The translations under genes and the position numbers were made by a program. Of a stretch of 15,557 nucleotides of DNA, positions 8,198 to 14,397 are shown piece after piece (the stretch's first letter is position 1; every line of letters begins with the position of its first letter). Under the pieces are notes generated by a model. That model had not been told where the DNA came from and did not search any database. It was given only the letters and a program-made list of their open reading frames with translations. Source of the DNA: an uncultured Bacilli bacterium (lineage in GTDB: Bacteria; Bacillota_I; Bacilli_A; RF39; UBA660); NCBI GenBank assembly GCA_934101745.1, contig CAKOSD010000007.1:1-15557 (forward strand), given 5' to 3'.

Positions 8198-8206
8198 ATT
8201 ATATCA
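8198..8206 (-). promoter_or_regulatory. Extended -10 promoter ahead of RhuM
   Basis: TGATATAAT reads on the minus strand, a perfect TATAAT with the TGn extension. No clear -35 is seen, as is common for extended -10 promoters. The predicted leader is about 130 bases and contains the 13-codon ORF. Confidence 0.5.
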
Positions 8207-8251
8207 AAATCATATTTTTTAAAATTAACAAGGTCGATTTTTCCAACGGTA

Positions 8252-8397
8252 TTATTTTTCATCAAGTTCACTACCACTAAATCTATTATTAATGTGTTTT
8301 GTATTATATTCTTATCTATTTTAAATAATTTTACAATTATATTTTATGTAAACCAAATATCATTATTTATTAATATTATACTAACCTTAATATCATT
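8252..8397 (-). pseudogene. Decayed RhuM N-terminal fragment
   Basis: Minus-strand translation gives NDIKVSIILINNDIWFT, then TAA (8346-8344), then NIIVKLFKIDKNIIQNT, and after a frameshift near 8285 NNRFSGSELDEK. This follows the RhuM N-terminal pattern seen in the intact neighbour (ENETLWMTQKAMAELFDVEQ ... IYNEKELDKDS): the aromatic residue of LWMTQ, the ELF/KLF block and the ELD(E/K) block line up. The stop falls at the Gln position, a one-base CAA-to-TAA change. It has no plausible start, at least one nonsense mutation and one frameshift, so it is a relic. Confidence 0.6.
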
Positions 8398-8448
8398 GTT
8401 TGAGTTCCTATATATAAAAAAATCATGATTAGTTATTTGTCAGTTTTT

Positions 8449-8790
8449 ATTGCTCATTTGCCATTGTCTTTTTTTGAACCATTCGAAATTCTCGAATAGT
8501 TGATTCTTTTTGCAATTAATTATCATTATATTTATTTCCATTTATAAAGCATTCATCATTTAAAGCAAAATCTTTGGTCATATATCATTTTAAAATTTTT
8601 GTTGCTCATATTCTAAATTCGGTGACTTTTTTAGAATTAATTCTATATCCAACAACAATTTTAGCATCTAAACTATAAATAGTTGTATTATAGTTTTTTT
8701 TCGTCATCCGCAGTTAACGAGCATTTCTCGGTAACTGATTTTTTATTTAACTCATTTTTTTCTTGTTTAATACATACTCTTTTATTATCA
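8449..8790 (-). pseudogene. Decayed RhuM middle fragment
   Basis: The minus strand reads NELNKKSVTEKCSLTADDEK (from 8756), then after a frameshift near 8695 TTIYSLDAKIVVGYRINSKK and VTEFRI, TGA (8608-8606), ATKILK, TGA (8587-8585), YMTKDFALNDECFINGNK. The intact gene has NLDAIISVGYRVNSLRATQF and RRWATNILKTF at the same places. Further down, ESTIREFRMVQKKTMANEQ fits the FFKRVQNKM region, implying deletion of the block in between. It appears cut off upstream by the nucleoside-deoxyribosyltransferase-like gene. This copy differs clearly in sequence from the intact one, so it was a distinct RhuM gene and not a recent duplicate. Confidence 0.75.
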
Positions 8791-8812
8791 CTTCTTTTTT
8801 ATAATCTGTAAT

Positions 8813-9253
8813 TTATCTTTTGGAATAATTTCTTAAAAATTCTTCTAATTCTCTTTCATTGCCAAAAATTGTTTCAAAAATATTATACAATGTATCAGTG
8901 GCATCATATTCACCTATTGCATAGCATTTTTTTCCTAAACCGTAAGCAATACCTGCTTCAATGTGAGCAGCTTTTCCAGCAGGTAATACTAATAAAAAAT
9001 TTCTTGAGGACTTTTCTCCTTCTAAATCACTATTAAATAGGTTTAAGACTATATCACTCTTTAAATTTAGTGCTTCAAATTCCTTTTGCCTTTCCTCTGG
9101 AGTCTGATTTTTATTTCCATATCCCCAATTATATTCATTTTTTAAAAAGCAATAATAAGAAATTCCATATTTATCAAATAAATCACATATTTTTAATATA
9201 TATTCTTTATTTCTAGCTCTTCCCGCTATAAAAAATTCATATTTATTTTCCAT
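8813..9253 (-). CDS. Nucleoside 2-deoxyribosyltransferase-like protein
   Basis: The 146-residue protein has the compact alpha/beta look of the nucleoside 2-deoxyribosyltransferase superfamily: FFIAGRARNKEYIL at the N-terminus, a central region with SDIVLNLFNSD, and the block VLPAGKAAHIEAGIAYGLGK (89-108). Glu99 of HIEAG sits where family members carry the glutamate that attacks the nucleoside C1'. True enzymes exchange bases between deoxynucleosides or hydrolyse nucleotides; related folds act on NAD-like substrates. The substrate here is unknown. AGGAG lies 9 bases before the ATG. It starts 27 bases after dinD and has no visible promoter of its own, so it is probably co-transcribed with dinD. 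Confidence 0.65.
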   Translation of the reverse strand: MENKYEFFIAGRARNKEYILKICDLFDKYGISYYCFLKNEYNWGYGNKNQTPEERQKEFEALNLKSDIVLNLFNSDLEGEKSSRNFLLVLPAGKAAHIEAGIAYGLGKKCYAIGEYDATDTLYNIFETIFGNERELEEFLRNYSKR

Positions 9254-9280
9254 AATCTTTTTCTCCTACAATTTACTATT

Positions 9281-10135
9281 TTATTTGGTTTTCTCAAGCA
9301 TCTTTTGTTCTTTTATTTCTAATTTTTTCTTTTCTTTTTCAAGTTCTTTTAAACTCTTTTCAGGTGTTGGCATATCTTCTGGCATCATACCACCGATATC
9401 TGCAATGGCCTTTCTTACCTTTTTACCAACCTCATAATGCACATCTTTTGCTTCTTTTTCACCTTGTACATTATCTCTTATAAGTTTTTGCTTAGTTTGA
9501 TTTATTCTAAATAAATTAGCAACTAACTCATCTTCATTCATATTATCTAAAATATCTTCTCTGTATCTTAATTTTTTTCTTTTAAATATATCATCAGCGG
9601 TTTCCCCGTTATATAAGCCTTTATATCCTGCATTATGAAACTCAGCCATATTTTTAACGCCGGCTTTCGATGCAACTCTTTGTAAAGTATAATTACCTTG
9701 TCTTGTTAACTTTCTTTGATAAAATCTTTTTTCATCATCTGATAATAAGTCATATTCTAGTTCTGTTATCTCTTGTTTTCTTGTTTGGATTGCAAAATAA
9801 GTTTGTCCTAAAGCCACAACTGCCTTACTTGGATCAGCATTTTGCACTATTAAATAACATATATATCTTGATAGTTTATAATCCTGTATATTAACAATGG
9901 CATTATTATTTCTTTTTGACAACTTGTTGACCTCAACAAGTTGTTCATCTATTTTAAATCCAGAATTTTTACAAGCCTCTCTGGCTTTATTTAAAACTTT
10001 TAAGAAATTTCTCCAATCTTTATATTCTAAAACTTTTGACAATTCCCTAGCATACCAATATTCATTTCCATAATCATCAATATGTTTTATATTTTCAAAA
10101 ATACTATTAGTATATTCATTTTCAATCATCTTCAT
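9281..10135 (-). CDS. dinD: DNA damage-inducible protein D (BRO-N domain)
   Basis: This 284-residue protein matches DinD. It opens with a BRO-N-type domain (about 12-115), IFENIKHIDDYGNEYWYARE followed by LEYKDWRNF, and has the DinD-specific blocks LTRQGNYTLQRVASKAG (143-159) and FHNAGYKGLYNGETADDIF (166-184). The C-terminus is a charged helical tail. In E. coli DinD is SOS-induced and affects RecA filaments; its role in Bacillota is not settled. AAAGGAG lies 6 bases before the ATG. Its promoter overlaps a palindrome, and a related inverted repeat lies inside the coding region at 9919-9944. BRO-N proteins often travel with phages and islands, consistent with the accessory neighbourhood. Confidence 0.87.
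   Translation of the reverse strand: MKMIENEYTNSIFENIKHIDDYGNEYWYARELSKVLEYKDWRNFLKVLNKAREACKNSGFKIDEQLVEVNKLSKRNNNAIVNIQDYKLSRYICYLIVQNADPSKAVVALGQTYFAIQTRKQEITELEYDLLSDDEKRFYQRKLTRQGNYTLQRVASKAGVKNMAEFHNAGYKGLYNGETADDIFKRKKLRYREDILDNMNEDELVANLFRINQTKQKLIRDNVQGEKEAKDVHYEVGKKVRKAIADIGGMMPEDMPTPEKSLKELEKEKKKLEIKEQKMLEKTK
9919..9944. repeat. Perfect 11-bp inverted repeat inside dinD
   Basis: ACAACTTGTTG (9919-9929) and its exact reverse complement CAACAAGTTGT (9934-9944) are separated by four bases. The right arm with its next base, CAACAAGTTGTT, is identical to 12 bases of the palindrome over the dinD promoter (10193-10204). Confidence 0.85.
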
Positions 10136-10170
10136 GCTATTCTCCTTTAATTTTTTTAATTAGTAGTAAA

Positions 10171-10198
10171 ATTATAACTAATGGTAATTTGACAACAA
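10171..10198 (-). promoter_or_regulatory. dinD promoter
   Basis: On the minus strand TTGTTG (10198-10193), a 16-base spacer and a perfect TATAAT (10176-10171). The predicted leader is about 28 bases and includes the AAAGGAG ribosome site. Confidence 0.6.
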
Positions 10199-10205
10199 GT
10201 TGTTG
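10193..10205. promoter_or_regulatory. Putative operator palindrome over the dinD -35 box
   Basis: CAACAAGTTGTTG is a perfect 6-1-6 inverted repeat that contains the -35 hexamer of dinD, a classic place for a repressor to block polymerase. It does not match the Bacillus LexA consensus (CGAAC-N4-GTTCG), so the regulator is unknown. Confidence 0.55.
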
Positions 10206-10372
10206 CCTTTTTTATCATCTTTAGTATCTAAAATTTTAATTTATTATAAGTTAGAATCCCCCCTAATCTTTAATAATTTTTATTTCTAATATTCCTTAAA
10301 TCTGTTAAAAATTATACCATACCCTACTTTAAAAGTCATTTGATTTTCCCATAGTTTCTCTATTTTTAAACT
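10206..10372. other. Intergenic stretch without recognised feature
   Basis: AT-rich sequence between the dinD promoter and the terminator of the seven-gene operon. It contains a run of six C at 10258-10263, unusual against the background, flanked by a short TTAG/CTAA match. I see no gene or RNA here. Confidence 0.5.
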
Positions 10373-10403
10373 AAAAAAAGATAGACTACCACTAAATCTA
10401 TCT
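10373..10403 (-). terminator. Rho-independent terminator of the seven-gene operon
   Basis: The minus strand has a 7-bp stem AGATAGA/TCTATCT (10403-10397 with 10385-10379), an 11-base loop, and a run of seven T (10379-10373). Confidence 0.8.
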
Positions 10404-10409
10404 CAGTTC

Positions 10410-10577
10410 TTATTTATCTTTCTTTATTAATTTTTTTGTAAATTCTTCCTCAATATAATTATTTTTGGCATACTCCGATACAACCCGAAAATTTTTATCG
10501 TACGGATACTTTCTCTGCCCAAACTCTAACCACATATCTGACCAAGATTGACCATTCTCTAATAATTTTTTTCTTAA
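10410..10577 (-). pseudogene. Start-less 55-codon frame overlapping the end of the GNAT gene
   Basis: An open minus-strand frame runs from a TGA inside the GNAT gene's 3' end to TAA at 10410. It encodes LRKKLLENGQSWSDMWLEFG followed by QRKYPYDKNFRVVSEYAKNN and a Lys/Glu-rich end. The composition looks like true protein, but its only ATG is at codon 15 and has no ribosome site. It sits just before the operon terminator. It may be the C-terminus of a gene whose front was lost, or a frameshifted extension of the GNAT protein. I do not recognise the family. Confidence 0.4.
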
Positions 10578-11014
10578 TCACACTTTTTCTTAAAACCCAT
10601 ATAATATCTGGTATCAGTACTTCGACAAATGTTAAAACCCATTCTTTCATATAAAGATATAGCCTTTTTATTATCTTTGTACACCCATAAGTAGACAGTA
10701 TCATTATTTTTTAAAATATCTTTTATTATGCTTGTACCAATTTTCTTATTGCGATAATCTTTTTCAATATAAATTTCATCCAACAAATTAACATTATCTT
10801 TTCTAGTTAATAATAAACACCCCACAATTTTGTCATTAACTACTATATTATAGTAATCATTAATTAAATTAGGAATTTCCTTTATTATATAATTATTTAT
10901 CCTATCAATATCTTCTCTTGCTAAATCTTTAGCATACTCGTAAACAGTCTTTTTTTTATATTCAACTAATCTATCTATATCTTTATTAGAAGATTTTACT
11001 AATTCATAATTCAT
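10574..11014 (-). CDS. GNAT-family N-acetyltransferase
   Basis: A 146-residue single-domain acetyl-CoA-dependent transferase. The acetyl-CoA-binding motif A is IYIEKDYRNKKIGTSIIKDI (81-100); it follows the usual R-x-K-G-I-G pattern except that a Lys replaces the first Gly. The C-terminal NKKAISLYERMGF (115-127) is the standard GNAT motif B. The middle has the expected YNIVVNDKIVGCLLL strands. The substrate (small molecule, protein or RNA) cannot be predicted. Its ATG overlaps the upstream stop in ATGA, so it is coupled to the 150-aa gene. It is the last intact gene of the operon. Confidence 0.9.
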   Translation of the reverse strand: MNYELVKSSNKDIDRLVEYKKKTVYEYAKDLAREDIDRINNYIIKEIPNLINDYYNIVVNDKIVGCLLLTRKDNVNLLDEIYIEKDYRNKKIGTSIIKDILKNNDTVYLWVYKDNKKAISLYERMGFNICRSTDTRYYMGFKKKCD

Positions 11015-11463
11015 TGCTCATTACCATCATTATCTTTAAATAGATAAATAATTTTCCCTTCTAAAGCATCTCTATAATCAATATACATCACTACCTTAAG
11101 ATTGTGAAGTGGTATATCAAAAATTTTACGTTTATTCATATAACAAGTATCTTTATTATTATCAATATCTAAAAATTCTAAATTAAAAGCAATATAATCA
11201 TCTTTAATTTTCTTTAACTTACAAATATCGGGCCAAATTAAAACAGGCTCATTATTTTCGCTTAAATAATATTCATTAAAAGAGATACTTTCTTCCTTAC
11301 CAACTTTAACTTGATTAATCTTTTTCCAATCATAAGTAAGAGTTATATGAAAAGTATACTTACCCCTTTTATCAGTAATATTAAGTTCATCTTTATTAAG
11401 TTCTATCTTACTTATACCAATATTTTTATTATTTAATATCAGATAATTTATCTTTTTTTCCAT
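11011..11463 (-). CDS. Uncharacterised 150-aa protein
   Basis: I do not recognise this family. The sequence alternates hydrophobic and charged residues in short segments (YLILNNKNIGISKIELNKD, KYTFHITLTYDWKKI, LKVVMYIDYRDALEGKIIYL), suggesting a mostly beta-strand soluble domain. There is no signal peptide, membrane helix or metal-binding motif, and no Cys pairing (Cys81 and Cys107 only). A weak GTGAG ribosome site lies 8 bases before the ATG. It starts 69 bases after the DUF488 gene and overlaps GNAT by four bases, so the strongest link is to the acetyltransferase: it may be that enzyme's partner or substrate, which is inference. Confidence 0.7.
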   Translation of the reverse strand: MEKKINYLILNNKNIGISKIELNKDELNITDKRGKYTFHITLTYDWKKINQVKVGKEESISFNEYYLSENNEPVLIWPDICKLKKIKDDYIAFNLEFLDIDNNKDTCYMNKRKIFDIPLHNLKVVMYIDYRDALEGKIIYLFKDNDGNEQ

Positions 11464-11532
11464 CTTTAATTCTCACTTATTTAATTTCTTTTTATTTATA
11501 TCTTTAAGACTTAAAATATTTATCATAAACTT

Positions 11533-12054
11533 TTATTTTTTCATTACTCTTTTTAATTCTTGTTCATAATTAAGAGGAGTCTTTAAAGTAAATTCATCAC
11601 TACTCATAATTTTTAATTCCGGAATATAAACTCCGGTTTGCAGTTTGATATAATCGGCTAGAACTCGACGGTGGCAAAACTCACTTATTGGTTCATGACA
11701 TAAGAAGATAATATCAGTTCCAAACTTAGTTTCTAAAGTCTTTAAAAAGTCTTCCATATCTAAATCTTTTAATCTGGTTTCATAATAACTTTTAATATAA
11801 GTAAATTCAATTTTTCTTTTTTTCTTAGTATATTCTTCTATAGATATACTATTCTTTATTTTTTCTAGATTATTTAGAGCATCAGCATATAAAAGGTAAG
11901 TCATAAGACGAGGGGCTAACTTTTTATAAGCCGGTCCAAAATAATTCCAAGCGTTACCCCCATCACCAGTTATTGAAACTGTATTACCAAATTTTACCGT
12001 ATCATAAGAGCCAGTTCCCCTAATTATTCTTCTAACATCACTTTCTAAGCTCAT
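11533..12054 (-). CDS. DUF488-family protein
   Basis: A 173-residue protein. The diagnostic part is FLCHEPISEFCHRRVLADYI (117-136): DUF488 proteins carry this C-x-E/D ... C-H-R signature, with Cys119, Cys127, His128 and Arg129 as likely functional residues. Their activity is not firmly known. The N-terminal half (FGNTVSITGDGGNAWNY, 22-38) and FGPAYKKLAPRLMTY fit the long form of the family. The ATG at 12054 is chosen over an upstream in-frame start because AGGAGG lies 6 bases before it; the longer N-terminus is non-conserved and lacks a ribosome site. It lies 47 bases after the P-loop kinase, and that gap holds one copy of a 15-bp repeat. Confidence 0.75.
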   Translation of the reverse strand: MSLESDVRRIIRGTGSYDTVKFGNTVSITGDGGNAWNYFGPAYKKLAPRLMTYLLYADALNNLEKIKNSISIEEYTKKKRKIEFTYIKSYYETRLKDLDMEDFLKTLETKFGTDIIFLCHEPISEFCHRRVLADYIKLQTGVYIPELKIMSSDEFTLKTPLNYEQELKRVMKK

Positions 12055-12076
12055 TTTAATCCTCCTGTATATCGTT

Positions 12077-12121
12077 TTTTTAATAAACCAAGTTATATAT
12101 TTCAACTTTTTAATAAACCAA
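12077..12121. repeat. 15-bp direct repeat spaced 30 bp at the kinase/DUF488 junction
   Basis: TTTTTAATAAACCAA occurs at 12077-12091 and again at 12107-12121. The second copy encodes the end of the kinase (GLLKS), so the first looks like a duplicated 3' end. Confidence 0.8.
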
Positions 12122-12656
12122 TTTCTTGACTTAACTTCTGAATAATCTCATCTCTATTCTTGCCATAACTGGTATCAATTAATTTAATTTTGCTTTCCTT
12201 ACATTCTTCTTTTAACTTTTTATTAAGTTCTAATATTTCTTTAATGTTACGGTTAAAATCGTCTTCACCAACATAAAAAGGCCAATCAAATTCCTTAGAA
12301 TACTTCTTTAATATCTTTCTTAAATTTTCTTCATCAGTATCAGTATATAAAGCATAAGCATAAACATTATATTTTTCTTGTAATCTTTTAACATCTTCGA
12401 TTTTAAAAATATACTCAATGACCGTACTTTCCCCATAATTATTCGCATTTTGCCATGCAAAATCCACTAACTTTTCTAAAAACGAATAACAATCTATAAA
12501 ATGAGGAATATTCTTTTCATCACAAACATAATCAACAGCATCTAAAATCTGATCCATATTTATATGGGTAAAATTATATTCCTTATTTAATTTAGTAGCC
12601 AGAGTAGTTTTACCGGCTCTTTTATTACCTGTTAAAATTACTACTTTTCCTTGCAT
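12102..12656 (-). CDS. P-loop nucleotide kinase-like protein
   Basis: A 184-residue P-loop protein. Walker A is GNKRAGKTT (10-18). HINMDQILDAVDYV (30-45) has the Asp expected of small kinases that position a substrate hydroxyl, and the fold appearance is that of deoxynucleotide, shikimate or zeta-toxin-like kinases. No lid motif is specific enough to name a substrate. The ATG at 12656 is preferred over the in-frame GTG at 12665 because AGAGTGAT gives better spacing. The stop is TGA. It sits 75 bases after the ADP-ribosylglycohydrolase in the same operon, where a sugar-phosphate or nucleotide substrate would make sense; that is inference. Confidence 0.8.
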   Translation of the reverse strand: MQGKVVILTGNKRAGKTTLATKLNKEYNFTHINMDQILDAVDYVCDEKNIPHFIDCYSFLEKLVDFAWQNANNYGESTVIEYIFKIEDVKRLQEKYNVYAYALYTDTDEENLRKILKKYSKEFDWPFYVGEDDFNRNIKEILELNKKLKEECKESKIKLIDTSYGKNRDEIIQKLSQEIGLLKS

Positions 12657-12731
12657 CTTTATCACTCTTTCTTTATTTTTTATTTATTTAATCTCTAGTC
12701 TTGTTAAAATTTATTAATTTATTCAAATGTT

Positions 12732-13493
12732 TTATTTTACTTTTCTTAAAATCCGAGAAAAATCCTCCGGTATCCTAGCCTCAGCCTCTTTAATTAAATC
12801 ATCAGAAATACCATATAACGCTTCACACACTGAGGCTACTATCGAAAGATTAGTATCTGTATCTCCTCCCATAAGCAAAGTAAGTCTAACAGCATCACTA
12901 AAAGAAGTACTATAAAATATGGCATATAAAACATTACTTAAAGTTTCCTTACAGGTCGTATTAAAATGAATAAATGGTCTATAAACTGCGCTTAAATTTA
13001 ATAAATCATAAACTTCTTTCTTAGATAAGCCTTTTCGAAAATAGAATATCATTAAAGCAATAATCGTCGCAGCAGATAGGGCTTCTTTCGAGTTATGAGT
13101 AGGTATCGTTGCTAGAGCCGCCTCTTTTATTACTTCTTCTTCAGTATCAAAAAGATAACCGATAGCAGAAATCCTCATCATAGCCCCATTACCCAAACTC
13201 GTCCCAATATCAGAAGAATTTGCCCATTTCATAATATTAGGAGAAAAAGGACTTTTAAAATAAGGACTAAAATTAGGATGATAACTTTCATACTCTTTAA
13301 TATATTTTCTTAAATAAGTAGCATAATTACCCCCATTTAAAGCCGCCTCACTAATAGCAACCGTAAGAATCGTATCATCACTATAAAAAGCATTATCTGG
13401 AATTACTTTATCCATTTTTATGGGGTTTATTTTCTTTAACTGATCATATTCATAAATACTTCCGGCTAAATCACCAATTACTGCTCCATACAT
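12732..13493 (-). CDS. ADP-ribosylglycohydrolase family protein
   Basis: The enzyme family removes ADP-ribose from proteins, nucleic acids or small molecules with two Mg ions. At 253 residues it is single-domain. Visible motifs: GAVIGDLAGSIYE (3-15), the metal site FYSDDTILTVAI (36-47, Asp39/Asp40), SLGNGAMMRISAIG (99-112), HNSKEAL (133-139) and the signature GGDTDTNLSIVASVCEALYG (209-228), in which Asp211 and Asp213 are the second metal ligands and Asn replaces the usual Ala after DTDT. All catalytic positions appear intact. GAGG lies 4 bases before the ATG. It directly follows the Nudix-fold gene (25-base gap), a natural pairing because Nudix enzymes act on ADP-ribose, though that neighbour looks degenerate. 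Confidence 0.92.
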   Translation of the reverse strand: MYGAVIGDLAGSIYEYDQLKKINPIKMDKVIPDNAFYSDDTILTVAISEAALNGGNYATYLRKYIKEYESYHPNFSPYFKSPFSPNIMKWANSSDIGTSLGNGAMMRISAIGYLFDTEEEVIKEAALATIPTHNSKEALSAATIIALMIFYFRKGLSKKEVYDLLNLSAVYRPFIHFNTTCKETLSNVLYAIFYSTSFSDAVRLTLLMGGDTDTNLSIVASVCEALYGISDDLIKEAEARIPEDFSRILRKVK

Positions 13494-13518
13494 ATAGCCT
13501 CTCTTTTCTTATCTGTTT

Positions 13519-13935
13519 TTATTTTGTAAACCATTCTTTAATAAACCCAATGATATCCCCATTAATTTGCATAATTTCGGGATTTTTTTCTAGTTCTGCC
13601 ATTCCAAACCATTTAAATTTAGTATTATTAATAGCAAATTCTTTTTGCGCCTCGAAAGTCTTAGTATCTATATCAACTAAATAGAAATAATGTTCATACT
13701 CACGCATTTTTTCATGTTTTACCGAATACTTACTATGAATCTTAGTAAATAAATAATCGATTTTTCTTGGATTAATTTCTAATTTTTCTAATACTATATC
13801 CTTAATTTTATTTAAATCATTACTATCTTCCTGCTTACAATTTAAAAATAAATAACTATGCCATGATTCTTCATAATATTGTAAGTATTCGTCTTTCTCA
13901 TTTTTAATAATTATTATTGCGTGTTTACTAGCCAT
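13519..13935 (-). CDS. Nudix-fold protein with degenerate Nudix box
   Basis: The 138-residue protein has Nudix-like strands: MASKHAIIIIKNEKDEYLQY at the start, an EHYFYLVDID strand (80-89) and a typical end FKWFGMAELEKNPEIMQING. The Nudix box G-x5-E-x7-R-E-x-x-E-E-x-G should fall at about residues 31-54, where NDLNKIKDIVLEKLEI keeps the helix but has lost the Gly and the REUxEE acidic cluster. It may bind rather than hydrolyse nucleotides, or use other residues. AAGG lies 7 bases before the ATG. It is 22 bases after the HD-domain gene and 25 bases before the glycohydrolase, in one operon. Confidence 0.72.
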   Translation of the reverse strand: MASKHAIIIIKNEKDEYLQYYEESWHSYLFLNCKQEDSNDLNKIKDIVLEKLEINPRKIDYLFTKIHSKYSVKHEKMREYEHYFYLVDIDTKTFEAQKEFAINNTKFKWFGMAELEKNPEIMQINGDIIGFIKEWFTK

Positions 13936-13957
13936 ATTTTTGCCTTAAAATCTATAC

Positions 13958-14386
13958 TTAATTCTTCGTATTTGATTCCCTTTCTTTAATAAAATTTACT
14001 AAATTAACACAAGAAATATAAACATTAGAGTCTTCGCCATAACGCGACTTAATATCCGCTAAGCGCCCCTCATAACCAACATCCTTACCCATTTTATCAA
14101 TTTGCATATCTGCTTGATTTAATATATCTAAATAAAGCGAGGTATATTCATCTTCTTTAATTCCATGATAATACACTTCTTGCCAGTAGCAATACCCATT
14201 ATCTTTTAAAACTAGACCGCCATTTTTTTGATGCATATTACCCGGACCAAACTGATAGCCTATGTCATGAACCATTCCTAAAGTAAATAAATCATTTAAT
14301 TCCCTAGGCGTAAGACCTTTATTTTTTCCTATTTCCACCATTTTTTGGGCTACTCCTAAACTATGCAAGCATCTATTTTCGTCCAT
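13958..14386 (-). CDS. HD-domain protein (predicted phosphohydrolase)
   Basis: A compact 142-residue HD domain with all four metal-binding positions: His8 in LHSLGVAQ, His40-Asp41 in MVHDIGYQFG, and Asp93 in NQADMQIDKMG. HD proteins of this size hydrolyse nucleotides or related phosphoesters in the cytoplasm; the substrate is not predictable. No signal or membrane segment is present. GAAGG lies 6 bases before the ATG. It is the first gene of the operon and sits just behind a good promoter, which is bracketed by a 12-bp inverted repeat. Confidence 0.85.
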   Translation of the reverse strand: MDENRCLHSLGVAQKMVEIGKNKGLTPRELNDLFTLGMVHDIGYQFGPGNMHQKNGGLVLKDNGYCYWQEVYYHGIKEDEYTSLYLDILNQADMQIDKMGKDVGYEGRLADIKSRYGEDSNVYISCVNLVNFIKERESNTKN

Positions 14387-14397
14387 ACGATACCTTC

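Noticed and set aside
10193..10205. Canonical SOS (LexA) box at dinD
   Set aside because: The palindrome CAACAAGTTGTTG lacks the CGAAC/GTTCG half-sites of Bacillota LexA; I keep it as an operator of unknown regulator.
10495..10704. 69-codon minus-strand frame over the GNAT 3' end
   Set aside because: It lies in a different frame across the conserved GNAT motif B and has no ribosome site; the GNAT frame explains this DNA.
12666..12731. Separate promoter between glycohydrolase and kinase
   Set aside because: The TTGAAT-like and TA-rich hexamers are poorly spaced; the 75-base gap is more simply an internal operon gap.
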